Assembly (NCBI GenBank): GCA_031178305.1
Contig: JAPSJG010000084.1
Span: forward strand, 1-10,944
Source: Sinorhizobium sp.
GTDB taxonomy: Bacteria > Pseudomonadota > Alphaproteobacteria > Rhizobiales > Rhizobiaceae
Reading direction: 5' to 3'
DNA: 10,944 bases
Each line of letters begins with the position of its first letter. Position 1 is the stretch's first letter. The translations under genes and the position numbers were made by a program. The notes beneath the pieces were generated by a model. That model was not told the origin of the DNA. It saw only the letters and a program-made list of their open reading frames with translations, and did not search any database. Positions 1 through 6,819 of the stretch are shown one piece after another.

Positions 1-575
1 TCAAGGCACCCGTCACCGGCGTCGTTTCCGCCAAGAACGCCAAGGTCGGCGCGATCGCCAACGGCAGCGGCCAGCCGCTTTTTGCGATCATCCGTGACGG
101 TGCAATCGAGATGAAGGCCGAGGTGACCGAGGCCGACGTCATCAAGCTTGCCGTCGGGCAGCCCGCAACGGTCAAGCTCGCCGGCAGCAGCAGGACCGTC
201 GAAGGCAAGATCCGATTGATAGCGCCGACCGTCGACCCGCAGACCCGCCTTGGCACGGTGCACATCACCCTCGCCGACACGGCGGAAGCCCGCGTCGGCA
301 TGTATGCGAGTGCGACCATTATCGTAGAGCAAAAACAGACGGTGGTTCTGCCGCAAACCGCTGTTACAGCAGAGGACGGCAAGTCGATCGTCCGCAAGGT
401 CAAAGACGGCATCGTTCACCTCACGCCGGTGACGACCGGCATTCAGGACGGGCAGTTCGTCGAAATCCTCTCCGGTCTTGAACCGGGCGAGCAGGCGGTC
501 GCAAAGGCCGGCGCCTATGTGCGCGACGGCGATCGCATCAATCCGGTCAAGCCGGCCCAGCCGATAACCAATTGA
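1..575 (+). CDS. RND efflux periplasmic adaptor subunit (HlyD/membrane fusion protein family), 3' part
   Basis: This is the C-terminal part of a periplasmic adaptor that would link an inner-membrane RND pump to an outer-membrane channel. The frame is open from position 3, so the gene begins before the window and its signal peptide and start are not visible; an internal ATG at 111 is not the real start. The first visible residues (APVTGVVSAKNAKVGAIANG) are the typical second half of the lipoyl-like domain. They are followed by beta-barrel sequence (AEVTEADVIKLAVGQPATVKL), then VDPQTRLGTVHI and GMYASATI, and a membrane-proximal end (VVLPQTAVTAEDGKS to LEPGEQAVAKAG), all characteristic of the family. 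The stop TGA (573-575) lies 14 nt before the ATG of the RND permease, so the two form an operon. The pump's substrate cannot be told from the sequence. The family call is very secure. Confidence 0.93.
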   Translation, partial: KAPVTGVVSAKNAKVGAIANGSGQPLFAIIRDGAIEMKAEVTEADVIKLAVGQPATVKLAGSSRTVEGKIRLIAPTVDPQTRLGTVHITLADTAEARVGMYASATIIVEQKQTVVLPQTAVTAEDGKSIVRKVKDGIVHLTPVTTGIQDGQFVEILSGLEPGEQAVAKAGAYVRDGDRINPVKPAQPITN

Positions 576-576
576 C

Positions 577-586
577 GGGAAAAGAG
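577..586 (+). promoter_or_regulatory. Shine-Dalgarno of the RND permease
   Basis: GGGAAAAGAG lies just after the adaptor stop codon and 3 nt before ATG 590. Its purine-rich core supports 590, rather than the in-frame TTG at 572, as the start. Confidence 0.55.
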
Positions 587-589
587 ACC

Positions 590-3500
590 ATGAACTTCTC
601 CGCCTGGTCCATCCGTAATCCGGTCGCGCCGATCCTGGCGTTTTTCGTGCTTGTGGTGCTTGGCTGGCAGTCCTTTAATTCGCTGCCGATCACCCGCTTC
701 CCGAACATCGACGTGCCGATCGTTTCCATCGCCGTCACACAGAGCGGGGCGGCACCGGCCGAACTCGAGACGCAAGTCACCAAAGAGATCGAGGATGCAG
801 TCGCCGGCATCTCCGGCGTCGATCACATCGAGTCGACGATCACCGACGGCAGTTCCACGACCGCGGTCATCTTCCGCATGGAGGTGCCGACAACTCAAGC
901 CGTTCAGGACGTCAAGGACGCAATCGACCGCATTCGCGGCGATTTGCCGACGACGATAGACGAGCCGATCGTCTCAAAGATCGATGTCGAAGGCCAGGCA
1001 ATCCAGACCTTTTCGGTCTCCTCGCCCGGCATGACGCTCGAAGAGCTCTCCTGGTTCGTCGACGACACGATCAAGCGCGCGATCCAGGGCAAGAGCGGCA
1101 TCGGCCGTGTCGACCGCTATGGCGGTTCCGACCGCGAAATCCGCATCGAGCTCAATGAGGATCGGTTGAATTCGTTCGGGATCACGGCCGCCGACGTCAA
1201 CGGGCAGCTCCGCCGCATGAATCTCGATCTCGGCTCCGGCCGCGGTCAGGTCGGCGGCAGCGAACAGGCGATCCGCACGTTGGGCGATACGCGCGATGTG
1301 GCAAGCCTCGCCAACACGATGATCTCGTTGCCGAATGGCCGCTTCGTGCGCCTGTCGGAACTCGGCACCGTGACCGACACCTATGAGGAGCCGAAATCTT
1401 TTTCGCGCTTCAACGGCCACCCCGGCGTGACCTTCGCCGTTTTCCGCGCCAAGGGGGCGAGCGAAGTGACGGTGGCCGAAACGGTCGCCCGGACGCTCGA
1501 CGAGATCCGCACGAAGCATCCGGACGTCGCCATCGAGATGGTCGACGACTCGGTTTATTTCACCTACGGAAATTACGAGGCGGCGATCCATACGCTGATG
1601 GAGGGCGCGCTCCTCGCCGTCATCGTCGTGATGCTGTTCCTGCGAAATTGGCGCGCCACGCTGATCGCCGCAGTCGCCCTGCCACTCTCCGCCATCCCCA
1701 CCTTCTGGGTGATGGAACTTCTCGGTTTCTCGCTGAACCTCGTCAGCTTCCTGGCGATGACGCTCGCGACCGGCATCCTCGTCGACGATGCGATCGTCGA
1801 GATCGAGAACATTGAGCGGCACATCCATACGGGCAAGACGCCGTATCGTGCTGCGATCGACGCCGCGGACGAGATCGGCCTCGCCGTCATAGCCACGACC
1901 TTCACCATCATCGCCGTCTTCGTCCCCGTCTCCTTCATGCCGGGCGTCCCAGGGCAGTACTTCATCCAGTTCGGCCTGACGGTCGCCGTCGCCGTCTTCT
2001 TCTCGCTCCTGGTTGCGCGGCTGATCACGCCGGTGATGGCGGCCTATCTGATGAAGCCGACGGACGTGGGCGGTCATCACGGCGACGAAGGCTTCATGAT
2101 GCGCCAATATACGCGCGTCGTGCGATTCACCACGAAGCGCTGGTACACGCGCTATTCAACGCTGCTTGCCGCGATCGTCCTCACGGTCGGCTCCGTGGTC
2201 GCACTCGTCGTCTTCGTGCCGGGCAGTTTCCTGCCGCCGGAAGACAATTCGCGCGTCAGCCTGTCGATCGAGCTGCCTCCGGACGCAATGCTCGCGGATA
2301 CCGAGCGCACAACGACAGAGATCTATAACCGGATCAAGGACATCGAAGGGGTCGAAGACGTCTTCGTGCTCGGCGGCGCCTCGCCGAAGGGCGATCTCGA
2401 GTTGCGGCGCGCTGCGGTAACCGTACTCCTGCAAAAGCTCGACCACTCCCTCCTCAACAAGGTGGTCAACGACGTGATCGGCCGAACACCGCTGATCGGG
2501 CAGTATTTGCCAAAGTTGGCGCCGGCAGGCCGCACGAAGCCGCAGTCGCAGATCGAAAAGGAAATCTACACTCGGCTCCAGGAAATTCCGGACGTTCGCG
2601 TAACCAAGCTTAATGATCGCGGCGAGCGCGACCTGTCGTTCAACCTGCTTTCCAGTAACGAGGCGGATCTGGACAAGGCTGTCGCCATCCTGGAAGCCGA
2701 ACTGCGCAGAGATCCGCTTCTTGCAAATGTAAGCCCCGACGGCGCGCTGCCGCGGCCGGAATTGCAGATCCGGCCGCGTGACGAACAAATGTCGCGCCTT
2801 GGCATCACGACCGCGCAGATTGCCGAGGTCATCCGCGTAGCCACCATCGGCGATATCGACGCGCAACTCACGAAGATTGCGCTCGACGGCCGTTTGATTC
2901 CGATCCGGGTCCAGCTCGATCGCGATTTCCGCACGGATTTGGCCGCGATCCGGAACCTGAAAGTCCAGACAGCGTCCGGCGCCACGGTTCCGCTCTCGAG
3001 TGTCGCCGACATCAACTATTCGGAAGGGCCGAGTTCCATTAAGCGCTACGACCGCTACCGCGTTGTCAAGCTTGGCGCCGATCTGCCGGTCGGCGTCGCA
3101 CTCGACACCGCGTCGGCTCGCTTCAGGGAGATCGCCGCCGAAGCGAAGCTGCCGGCGACCGTCGAGTTCCGCGAAAGCGGCGATGCCGAGGTTCAGGCGG
3201 AGATGCAGCAAAGCTTCGGCAATGCCATGCTGCTCGGCCTGATGATGGTGCTGGTCGTGCTCATCCTGCTGTTCAAGGATGTGATCCAACCCTTCACCAT
3301 CCTGCTCTCGCTGCCGCTTGCAATTGGCGGCGTGGCTGCGGGCCTGATCCTGACGCAGAATGCGCTCTCCATGCCTGTTCTCATCGGCATATTGATGCTG
3401 ATGGGCGTCGTCACCAAGAATGCTATCCTGCTTGTCGATTTCGGTATCGAGATGATGCACCACGGCATGGACCGGACGCTGGCGATGGTCGAAGCCGGTC

Positions 3501-3901
3501 GCAAGCGTGCCCGTCCGATCGTCATGACGTCGATCGCCATGTCCGCGGGCATGCTGCCTTCGGCACTCGGCGTCGGTGAAGGCGGCTCCTTCCGCGCGCC
3601 GATGGCGATCGCCGTGATCGGCGGCATCATCGTCTCGACCGTGCTCAGCCTCGTCGTCGTGCCCTCCTTCTTTCTAATCATGGACGACCTGTCGCGGCTA
3701 CTTGCCTGGATATTCGGCCGCTTCGTCGGCAGAAAGGACGAGGAAGACCTGCCGCTCGCCCGCGAGGCGCTCACCAGGCTCGCCGCCGAACAGGGCAGCA
3801 CGATCGAGAGCCTCGAGGAGCGCATCAAGGCACTCGAGGCCGAACGGCGCGGCAAATCCGACCGCAAGGTCATCAGCCATCCGGCGCTTGCCGCCGAATG
3901 A
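590..3901 (+). CDS. RND-family (HAE1/AcrB-like) efflux transporter permease
   Basis: Proton-driven inner-membrane pump of 1103 residues, the energy-converting part of a tripartite drug or solvent efflux system with the adaptor just upstream. An N-terminal helix (about 12-30) is followed by a large periplasmic loop (about 33-335). Next come helices 2-6 (about 337-490), helix 7 (about 523-544), a second periplasmic loop, and helices 8-12 (about 881-1035). The proton-relay residues are present: the adjacent aspartates D399-D400 in GILVDDAIVEIENI match AcrB D407/D408, and K943 in GVVTKNAILLVDF matches AcrB K940. I chose ATG 590 because GGGAAAAGAG lies just upstream. An in-frame TTG at 572 overlaps the adaptor stop and is less likely. 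After helix 12 the protein has an extra charged, heptad-like tail (about 1056-1103), which makes it longer than the roughly 1050 residues of AcrB. Substrate unknown. Confidence 0.96.
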   Translation: MNFSAWSIRNPVAPILAFFVLVVLGWQSFNSLPITRFPNIDVPIVSIAVTQSGAAPAELETQVTKEIEDAVAGISGVDHIESTITDGSSTTAVIFRMEVPTTQAVQDVKDAIDRIRGDLPTTIDEPIVSKIDVEGQAIQTFSVSSPGMTLEELSWFVDDTIKRAIQGKSGIGRVDRYGGSDREIRIELNEDRLNSFGITAADVNGQLRRMNLDLGSGRGQVGGSEQAIRTLGDTRDVASLANTMISLPNGRFVRLSELGTVTDTYEEPKSFSRFNGHPGVTFAVFRAKGASEVTVAETVARTLDEIRTKHPDVAIEMVDDSVYFTYGNYEAAIHTLMEGALLAVIVVMLFLRNWRATLIAAVALPLSAIPTFWVMELLGFSLNLVSFLAMTLATGILVDDAIVEIENIERHIHTGKTPYRAAIDAADEIGLAVIATTFTIIAVFVPVSFMPGVPGQYFIQFGLTVAVAVFFSLLVARLITPVMAAYLMKPTDVGGHHGDEGFMMRQYTRVVRFTTKRWYTRYSTLLAAIVLTVGSVVALVVFVPGSFLPPEDNSRVSLSIELPPDAMLADTERTTTEIYNRIKDIEGVEDVFVLGGASPKGDLELRRAAVTVLLQKLDHSLLNKVVNDVIGRTPLIGQYLPKLAPAGRTKPQSQIEKEIYTRLQEIPDVRVTKLNDRGERDLSFNLLSSNEADLDKAVAILEAELRRDPLLANVSPDGALPRPELQIRPRDEQMSRLGITTAQIAEVIRVATIGDIDAQLTKIALDGRLIPIRVQLDRDFRTDLAAIRNLKVQTASGATVPLSSVADINYSEGPSSIKRYDRYRVVKLGADLPVGVALDTASARFREIAAEAKLPATVEFRESGDAEVQAEMQQSFGNAMLLGLMMVLVVLILLFKDVIQPFTILLSLPLAIGGVAAGLILTQNALSMPVLIGILMLMGVVTKNAILLVDFGIEMMHHGMDRTLAMVEAGRKRARPIVMTSIAMSAGMLPSALGVGEGGSFRAPMAIAVIGGIIVSTVLSLVVVPSFFLIMDDLSRLLAWIFGRFVGRKDEEDLPLAREALTRLAAEQGSTIESLEERIKALEAERRGKSDRKVISHPALAAE

Positions 3902-3913
3902 GCGCCTGCGTAA

Positions 3914-3943
3914 TCCGCGCCCATAATGGGGCGCGGACACTTT
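3914..3943 (+). terminator. Terminator-like hairpin after the RND permease
   Basis: TCCGCGCCC (3914-3922) and GGGCGCGGA (3929-3937) form a perfect 9 bp GC-rich stem with a 6 nt loop, 12 nt after the permease stop. On the + strand it is followed by CACTTT, a short weak T-run, so it fits a terminator for the efflux operon only moderately well. On the - strand there is no T-run, and ureG transcription would need to end some other way. An outer inverted repeat, GCGCCTGC (3902-3909) and GCAGGCGC (3975-3982), encloses this hairpin. The rest of the 127 nt convergent intergenic region shows no gene. Confidence 0.5.
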
Positions 3944-4028
3944 CGAACGGACGCGTGATCAAAATCCGCGACCGGCAGGCGCCCAAGGAGTTCTGACGCA
4001 CGCCAGCCGTGACGTGCAAGCAGCCGGT

Positions 4029-4640
4029 TCAGAGCCCGCCGTGCACTGTCAAAAACTCGACGATCCGGTCGATGCCGTCCCCGCGTTTCATGTCGGAGAA
4101 TACGAAGGGCTTCTCGGCCCGCATGCGCGCGGCGTCGCGCTCCATCACCTCGAGATCGGCGCCGACATGAGGGGCCAGGTCCTTCTTGTTGATGACCAGC
4201 AGGTCGGATTTGGTAATTCCCGGGCCGCCCTTACGCGGGATTTCTTCGCCCTGGCAGACGGAAATCACATAGATCGTCAAGTCCGCCAGATCGGGCGAAA
4301 AGGTCGCCGCCAGATTGTCGCCGCCCGATTCGATGAAAACCACGTCGAGGTCGGGAATGCGACGGTTGAGGTCGGCGATTGCCTGCAGGTTGATCGAGGC
4401 GTCCTCGCGGATTGCTGTGTGCGGGCAGCCTCCGGTCTCGACGCCGACGATCCGATCGGAAGACAGTGCCTGCATCCGCACCAGCGCTTCAGCATCCTCC
4501 TTGGTATAGATGTCGTTTGTGACGACCGCGACCGAATACTTCTCGCGCATCGCCTTGCAGAGCTTGTCCGTCAGCGCCGTCTTGCCGGAACCGACCGGAC
4601 CGCCGATGCCGACCCGAAGAGGCCCGTTTTTCGATGGCAT
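4029..4640 (-). CDS. ureG: Urease accessory GTPase UreG
   Basis: SIMIBI-class GTPase of 203 residues that couples GTP hydrolysis to nickel delivery into apo-urease, acting in the cytoplasm with UreD and UreF. Visible motifs: P-loop GPVGSGKT (14-21), the invariant metal-binding C72-P73-H74 in ETGGCPHTAIRED, ESGGDN (104-109), and the guanine-specificity NKKD (151-154). The length is normal for the family. The start at 4640 (MPSKNGPLRV) is chosen because AAAGGA (4648-4653) is 7 nt upstream of it. An in-frame ATG at 4646 is only 1 nt from that site, and a longer in-frame ATG at 4694 overlaps the ureF stop and would add residues unlike UreG. It is the last gene of the urease block and lies 53 nt after ureF. 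The gene is intact. Confidence 0.97.
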   Translation of the reverse strand: MPSKNGPLRVGIGGPVGSGKTALTDKLCKAMREKYSVAVVTNDIYTKEDAEALVRMQALSSDRIVGVETGGCPHTAIREDASINLQAIADLNRRIPDLDVVFIESGGDNLAATFSPDLADLTIYVISVCQGEEIPRKGGPGITKSDLLVINKKDLAPHVGADLEVMERDAARMRAEKPFVFSDMKRGDGIDRIVEFLTVHGGL

Positions 4641-4647
4641 TTCCATG

Positions 4648-4653
4648 TCCTTT
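4648..4653 (-). promoter_or_regulatory. Shine-Dalgarno that decides the ureG start
   Basis: AAAGGA on the - strand is 7 nt from ATG 4640 but only 1 nt from ATG 4646, so it favours 4640. Confidence 0.6.
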
Positions 4654-4693
4654 CGATGCGCCAAGGATCGCTTTAATGCATGGCCGACATGCA

Positions 4694-5365
4694 TCAGGAG
4701 CGAAACAGGCGCGAATGCAGAGTTTCGTGTCTCAAGGAGGCAATATCGGCCATTATCGCGGCCGAGCCAAGATCGTCGAGGGAGCCGCGCGCGGCCAGTG
4801 TCGCTACCTCTGAAATCGCAGCCTCCAGCCCCGCAAGCACGCCGACGCCATCCCGCTGACCCGCAATGCCGCAGCGAATGGCGACCGAGACCGCATTCGA
4901 GGCGCTTGCGTTGAGAAATGCGGCGAGCGCCGCTACCATCCCGGTGCGATGTGCGCCCGCGACCGCGCCCACCGCCACCGGATAGGCAGCCGTTGCTCCC
5001 AGAAATTCAAGCACCGGATGCGGCCAGTGGCCGGCGGCGACGATGAAAGCCTCGCCGAGCAGCATTGTTTCCATGTGCCGTTCGCGCGAACCGGCGAGTG
5101 CCTCCGCGAGCTCCGCGGCGGCCTTTAATCGCTGCGCATTGTCGTAGCTGCGATAGCTCTCGGCCAACAACAGCGCATCGTTCCAAAGCCCGCCGCGACG
5201 CATGATCGTGTCGAGCCACAGCCGCAGGTCGTCGGCGTTCTTCACGAGTCCGTCGTGAACCGCCTGCTCCAGCCCCCCGGAATAGGAAAAGGAGCCAACG
5301 GGAAAGGCAGGAGAGAGCCAGGTGACGAGACGGACCAGCGCCTGCGTATCGGCGTGTTCAGCCAT
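4694..5365 (-). CDS. ureF: Urease accessory protein UreF
   Basis: All-helical urease chaperone (223 residues from this start) that bridges UreD and UreG in the activation complex and is thought to gate GTP-dependent nickel insertion. The family signature LSPAFPVGSFSYSGGLE is at 17-33, followed by helical sequence such as GLWNDALLLAESYR and AYPVAVGAVAGAHR, and the typical C-terminal end HETLHSRLF. The chosen ATG overlaps the last codons and stop of ureE by 8 nt (ATGGCTGA), which suggests translational coupling. An in-frame ATG at 5392 would give 232 residues. The added MATAAITTT is encoded by the His-codon repeat of ureE and does not look like the family, so it is less likely. Neither start has a good Shine-Dalgarno. 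Confidence 0.94.
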   Translation of the reverse strand: MAEHADTQALVRLVTWLSPAFPVGSFSYSGGLEQAVHDGLVKNADDLRLWLDTIMRRGGLWNDALLLAESYRSYDNAQRLKAAAELAEALAGSRERHMETMLLGEAFIVAAGHWPHPVLEFLGATAAYPVAVGAVAGAHRTGMVAALAAFLNASASNAVSVAIRCGIAGQRDGVGVLAGLEAAISEVATLAARGSLDDLGSAAIMADIASLRHETLHSRLFRS

Positions 5366-5849
5366 GGTGGTGGTGATCGCCGCCGTGGCCATGATGATGG
5401 TAATGATCGCCGCTCGTGCCGTGATAGGCGCCGCGCAACGGGTGGAAAGGTTCTACCACTTCGCTCACTATCGCGCCCAGACCCTCAAGCATCGCGCGGA
5501 TCACCGGGTCACGGGCAATCAGGATCCGCCCCTCCTCGACCGCCGCGGGCAGGTGCCGATTGCCGAGATGCCAGGCGAGTTCGATCAGGTGCAGCCTGTC
5601 GCGCGGACGAATCTCGAAGAGCGCTTCCTCCGCAGCTTTCACCTCGATATAGCCGCCGCCCTCCAGCACCAGGAGATCGCCATCGGCGAGCATCACCGGC
5701 TCCTTCAAGTCGAGCATCACCACATCGTCATTTTCGAGATGCAGGAGCTTGCGCCGCAGATGCCGCTGGTCATGGGTCAAAGTCACGCGGTGAAGCGGTG
5801 CCCTGTCGGCGGATCCGGGCGAAAGGACTGCGGTCGAACGGTATGGCAC
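5358..5849 (-). CDS. ureE: Urease accessory nickel-binding protein UreE
   Basis: Cytoplasmic nickel metallochaperone of 163 residues that passes Ni2+ to UreG. The N-terminal peptide-binding domain includes VTLTHDQRHLRRKLL and DVVMLDL. The C-terminal metal-binding domain includes HLIELAWHLGNRHLPAAVE and ARDPVIRAMLEGLGA. It ends in a His-rich tail: the last 21 residues contain 10 histidines, in two GDH-type units. This is like the Klebsiella-type UreE tail, which in that protein adds nickel storage capacity. The start is GTG, with GAGGAAA (5856-5862) upstream and only 1 nt between it and the stop of the monooxygenase gene. The gene overlaps the ureF start by 8 nt. It appears intact. Confidence 0.96.
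   Translation of the reverse strand: MPYRSTAVLSPGSADRAPLHRVTLTHDQRHLRRKLLHLENDDVVMLDLKEPVMLADGDLLVLEGGGYIEVKAAEEALFEIRPRDRLHLIELAWHLGNRHLPAAVEEGRILIARDPVIRAMLEGLGAIVSEVVEPFHPLRGAYHGTSGDHYHHHGHGGDHHHHG
5364..5413 (-). repeat. Duplicated His-codon unit in the ureE tail covering both possible ureF starts
   Basis: The + strand 10-mer TGATCGCCGC occurs at 5374-5383 and again at 5404-5413. Each copy borders a run of His codons (CAC/CAT), giving GDHYHHHG and GDHHHHG in UreE. Each His run ends in a CATGGC, whose embedded ATG is in frame with ureF (ATGs at 5392 and 5365, 27 nt apart). A gain or loss of one unit would change both the UreE tail and the ureF 5' end. Confidence 0.6.
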
Positions 5850-5850
5850 G

Positions 5851-6147
5851 TCAGATTTCCTCGACCTTCTCCGGGTGGATCACCTCGATGCGGACCTCGG
5901 CGAGCAGTTCCGCCATCGCCGCCTGAAAAGCCTTCAGATGCGGCTCGGAGAAATGCGCGTCGACGGCTGCCCTATCCCTCCAGGACTCGACGAAGACAAG
6001 CGTGTCCGGTTCAGCCGCCTTACGATAAAGTTCATAGCTGATGCAGCCAGCTTCCTTGCGGGTGGCTTCGATGAGCGGCGCTGCAAGTGTCACGACCTTA
6101 TCGCCCTTGCCCGCATGCGCCTTCAGATGTGCGATAACGTAAACCAT
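5851..6147 (-). CDS. Putative quinol monooxygenase, ABM (antibiotic biosynthesis monooxygenase/YgiN-like) fold
   Basis: Small protein of 98 residues with the pattern of the dimeric ferredoxin-like ABM domain. Beta strand 1 is VYVIAHLKAHAG. A helix with PLIEATRKEAGCISYELYR follows, then strand TLVFVESWRDRAAVDAHFS and the helix EPHLKAFQAAMAEL. The E-S-W then H-x-x-x-P-H arrangement is typical of YgiN-like proteins. Family members act on quinols or polyketides without metal or cofactor, but many have no known substrate, so no function is assigned. GAGG lies a few nt before the ATG. The gene ends 1 nt before the ureE GTG, and its last codons hold the ureE Shine-Dalgarno, so it is co-transcribed with ureEFG. 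It is not a classical urease gene. Confidence 0.88.
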   Translation of the reverse strand: MVYVIAHLKAHAGKGDKVVTLAAPLIEATRKEAGCISYELYRKAAEPDTLVFVESWRDRAAVDAHFSEPHLKAFQAAMAELLAEVRIEVIHPEKVEEI

Positions 6148-6181
6148 TCGACCTCGGCATGCTCTTGATCACTGTAGCAAG

Positions 6182-6253
6182 AAAAAGCCCCGGCGCCAGC
6201 AGGGAGCCGAAAATCCAAACGACCTTCGAAAGCCTGCTTGCGGCAGCCGGGGC
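6182..6253 (-). terminator. Intrinsic-terminator-like hairpin after the peroxiredoxin gene
   Basis: Read on the - strand, GCCCCGGC (6253-6246) pairs with GCCGGGGC (6194-6187) and is followed directly by five T residues (6186-6182). The stem extends inward by 3 bp (6242-6244 with 6195-6197) and 5 bp (6233-6237 with 6199-6203), making about 16 bp with a bulge and a small internal loop. The terminal loop of about 29 nt is larger than usual. It starts 23 nt after the peroxiredoxin stop. Only 34 nt separate the T-run from the monooxygenase ATG, so there is little room for a separate promoter for ureEFG; partial read-through or a promoter overlapping the hairpin is possible. Confidence 0.62.
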
Positions 6254-6276
6254 CTTGCCGATTCACTCAATCGCGA

Positions 6277-6816
6277 TCAGGCAGCAATCTTCTGCGACTT
6301 CAGTGCCGCAAGGATGTTCTGCGGCGATGAAATGCCGTAGGGATCGCCGTCGCAATTGTCGGAATAGCCCTCCTCTTCAAACCATTCCTCGACGATGCCA
6401 TTGTTGACGACGGCGGCATAGCGCCAGGAGCGCATGCCGAAGCCGAGATTGTCCTTGGCGACCAGCATGCCCATCTTGCGGGTGAACTCACCCGAACCAT
6501 CCGGGATCAGCTTGACGTTTTCGAGGCCCTGCGACTTGCCCCAGGCATTCATGACGAAGGCGTCATTGACCGAGACGCAATAGATTTCATCGACGCCGAG
6601 CGTGCGGAACTCCGGCGCGAGCTTCTCGAAGTCCGGAAGCTGATAGGTCGAGCAGGTCGGGGTGAATGCCCCCGGCAGCGAAAACAGCACCACGCGCTTG
6701 CCTGCGAAATAGTCGTCCGAGGTCACATCCTGCCAGCGGAACGGATTGGAGCCGCCGACGGATTCGTCGCGGACGCGGGTGCGGAAGGTCACTGCAGGAA
6801 CTTTTCTGCCGAGCAT
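6277..6816 (-). CDS. Peroxiredoxin, Prx5/type II (AhpC/TSA superfamily)
   Basis: Thiol peroxidase of 179 residues (180 from the upstream ATG) that reduces H2O2 and alkyl hydroperoxides. The thioredoxin-fold core carries the peroxidatic motif PGAFTPTCS with the catalytic Cys at residue 56 of the longer form. Family landmarks YQLPDFEKLAPEF, DEIYCVSVNDAFVMNAW, LIPDGSGEFTRKMGML and MRSWRYAAVVNNGIVEEWF are all present. Two more Cys occur (81 and 156 in the longer form), so a resolving Cys is possible but not certain. Two adjacent ATGs exist; AAGGAG (6823-6828) is 3 nt from ATG 6819 and 6 nt from ATG 6816, favouring 6816. It has the largest upstream gap in the urease block and a terminator-like hairpin after it, so it is probably a separate transcription unit inside the cluster. 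The reductant is unknown; no glutaredoxin domain is fused. Confidence 0.94.
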   Translation of the reverse strand: MLGRKVPAVTFRTRVRDESVGGSNPFRWQDVTSDDYFAGKRVVLFSLPGAFTPTCSTYQLPDFEKLAPEFRTLGVDEIYCVSVNDAFVMNAWGKSQGLENVKLIPDGSGEFTRKMGMLVAKDNLGFGMRSWRYAAVVNNGIVEEWFEEEGYSDNCDGDPYGISSPQNILAALKSQKIAA

Positions 6817-6819
6817 CAT

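Noticed and set aside
974..2107. Long - strand open frame opposite the RND permease
   Set aside because: A shadow of the permease reading frame: its product is charged, repetitive and unlike any family, and the permease on the other strand is unambiguous.
2156..3463. Second long - strand open frame (435 codons) opposite the RND permease
   Set aside because: Same GC-driven shadow effect; composition is rich in His, Arg, Asp and Gln with no motif.
4014..4676. + strand open frame opposite ureG
   Set aside because: It lies almost exactly opposite ureG, and its translation has no recognisable domain.
4641..4694. N-terminal extension of ureG from the ATG at 4694
   Set aside because: The added 18 residues do not resemble UreG, the start overlaps the ureF stop, and a better-spaced Shine-Dalgarno serves ATG 4640.
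5358..5413. His-codon run considered as a microsatellite or CRISPR-like repeat
   Set aside because: It is only two degenerate units within the coding His tail of UreE, an expected family feature; there are no spacers.
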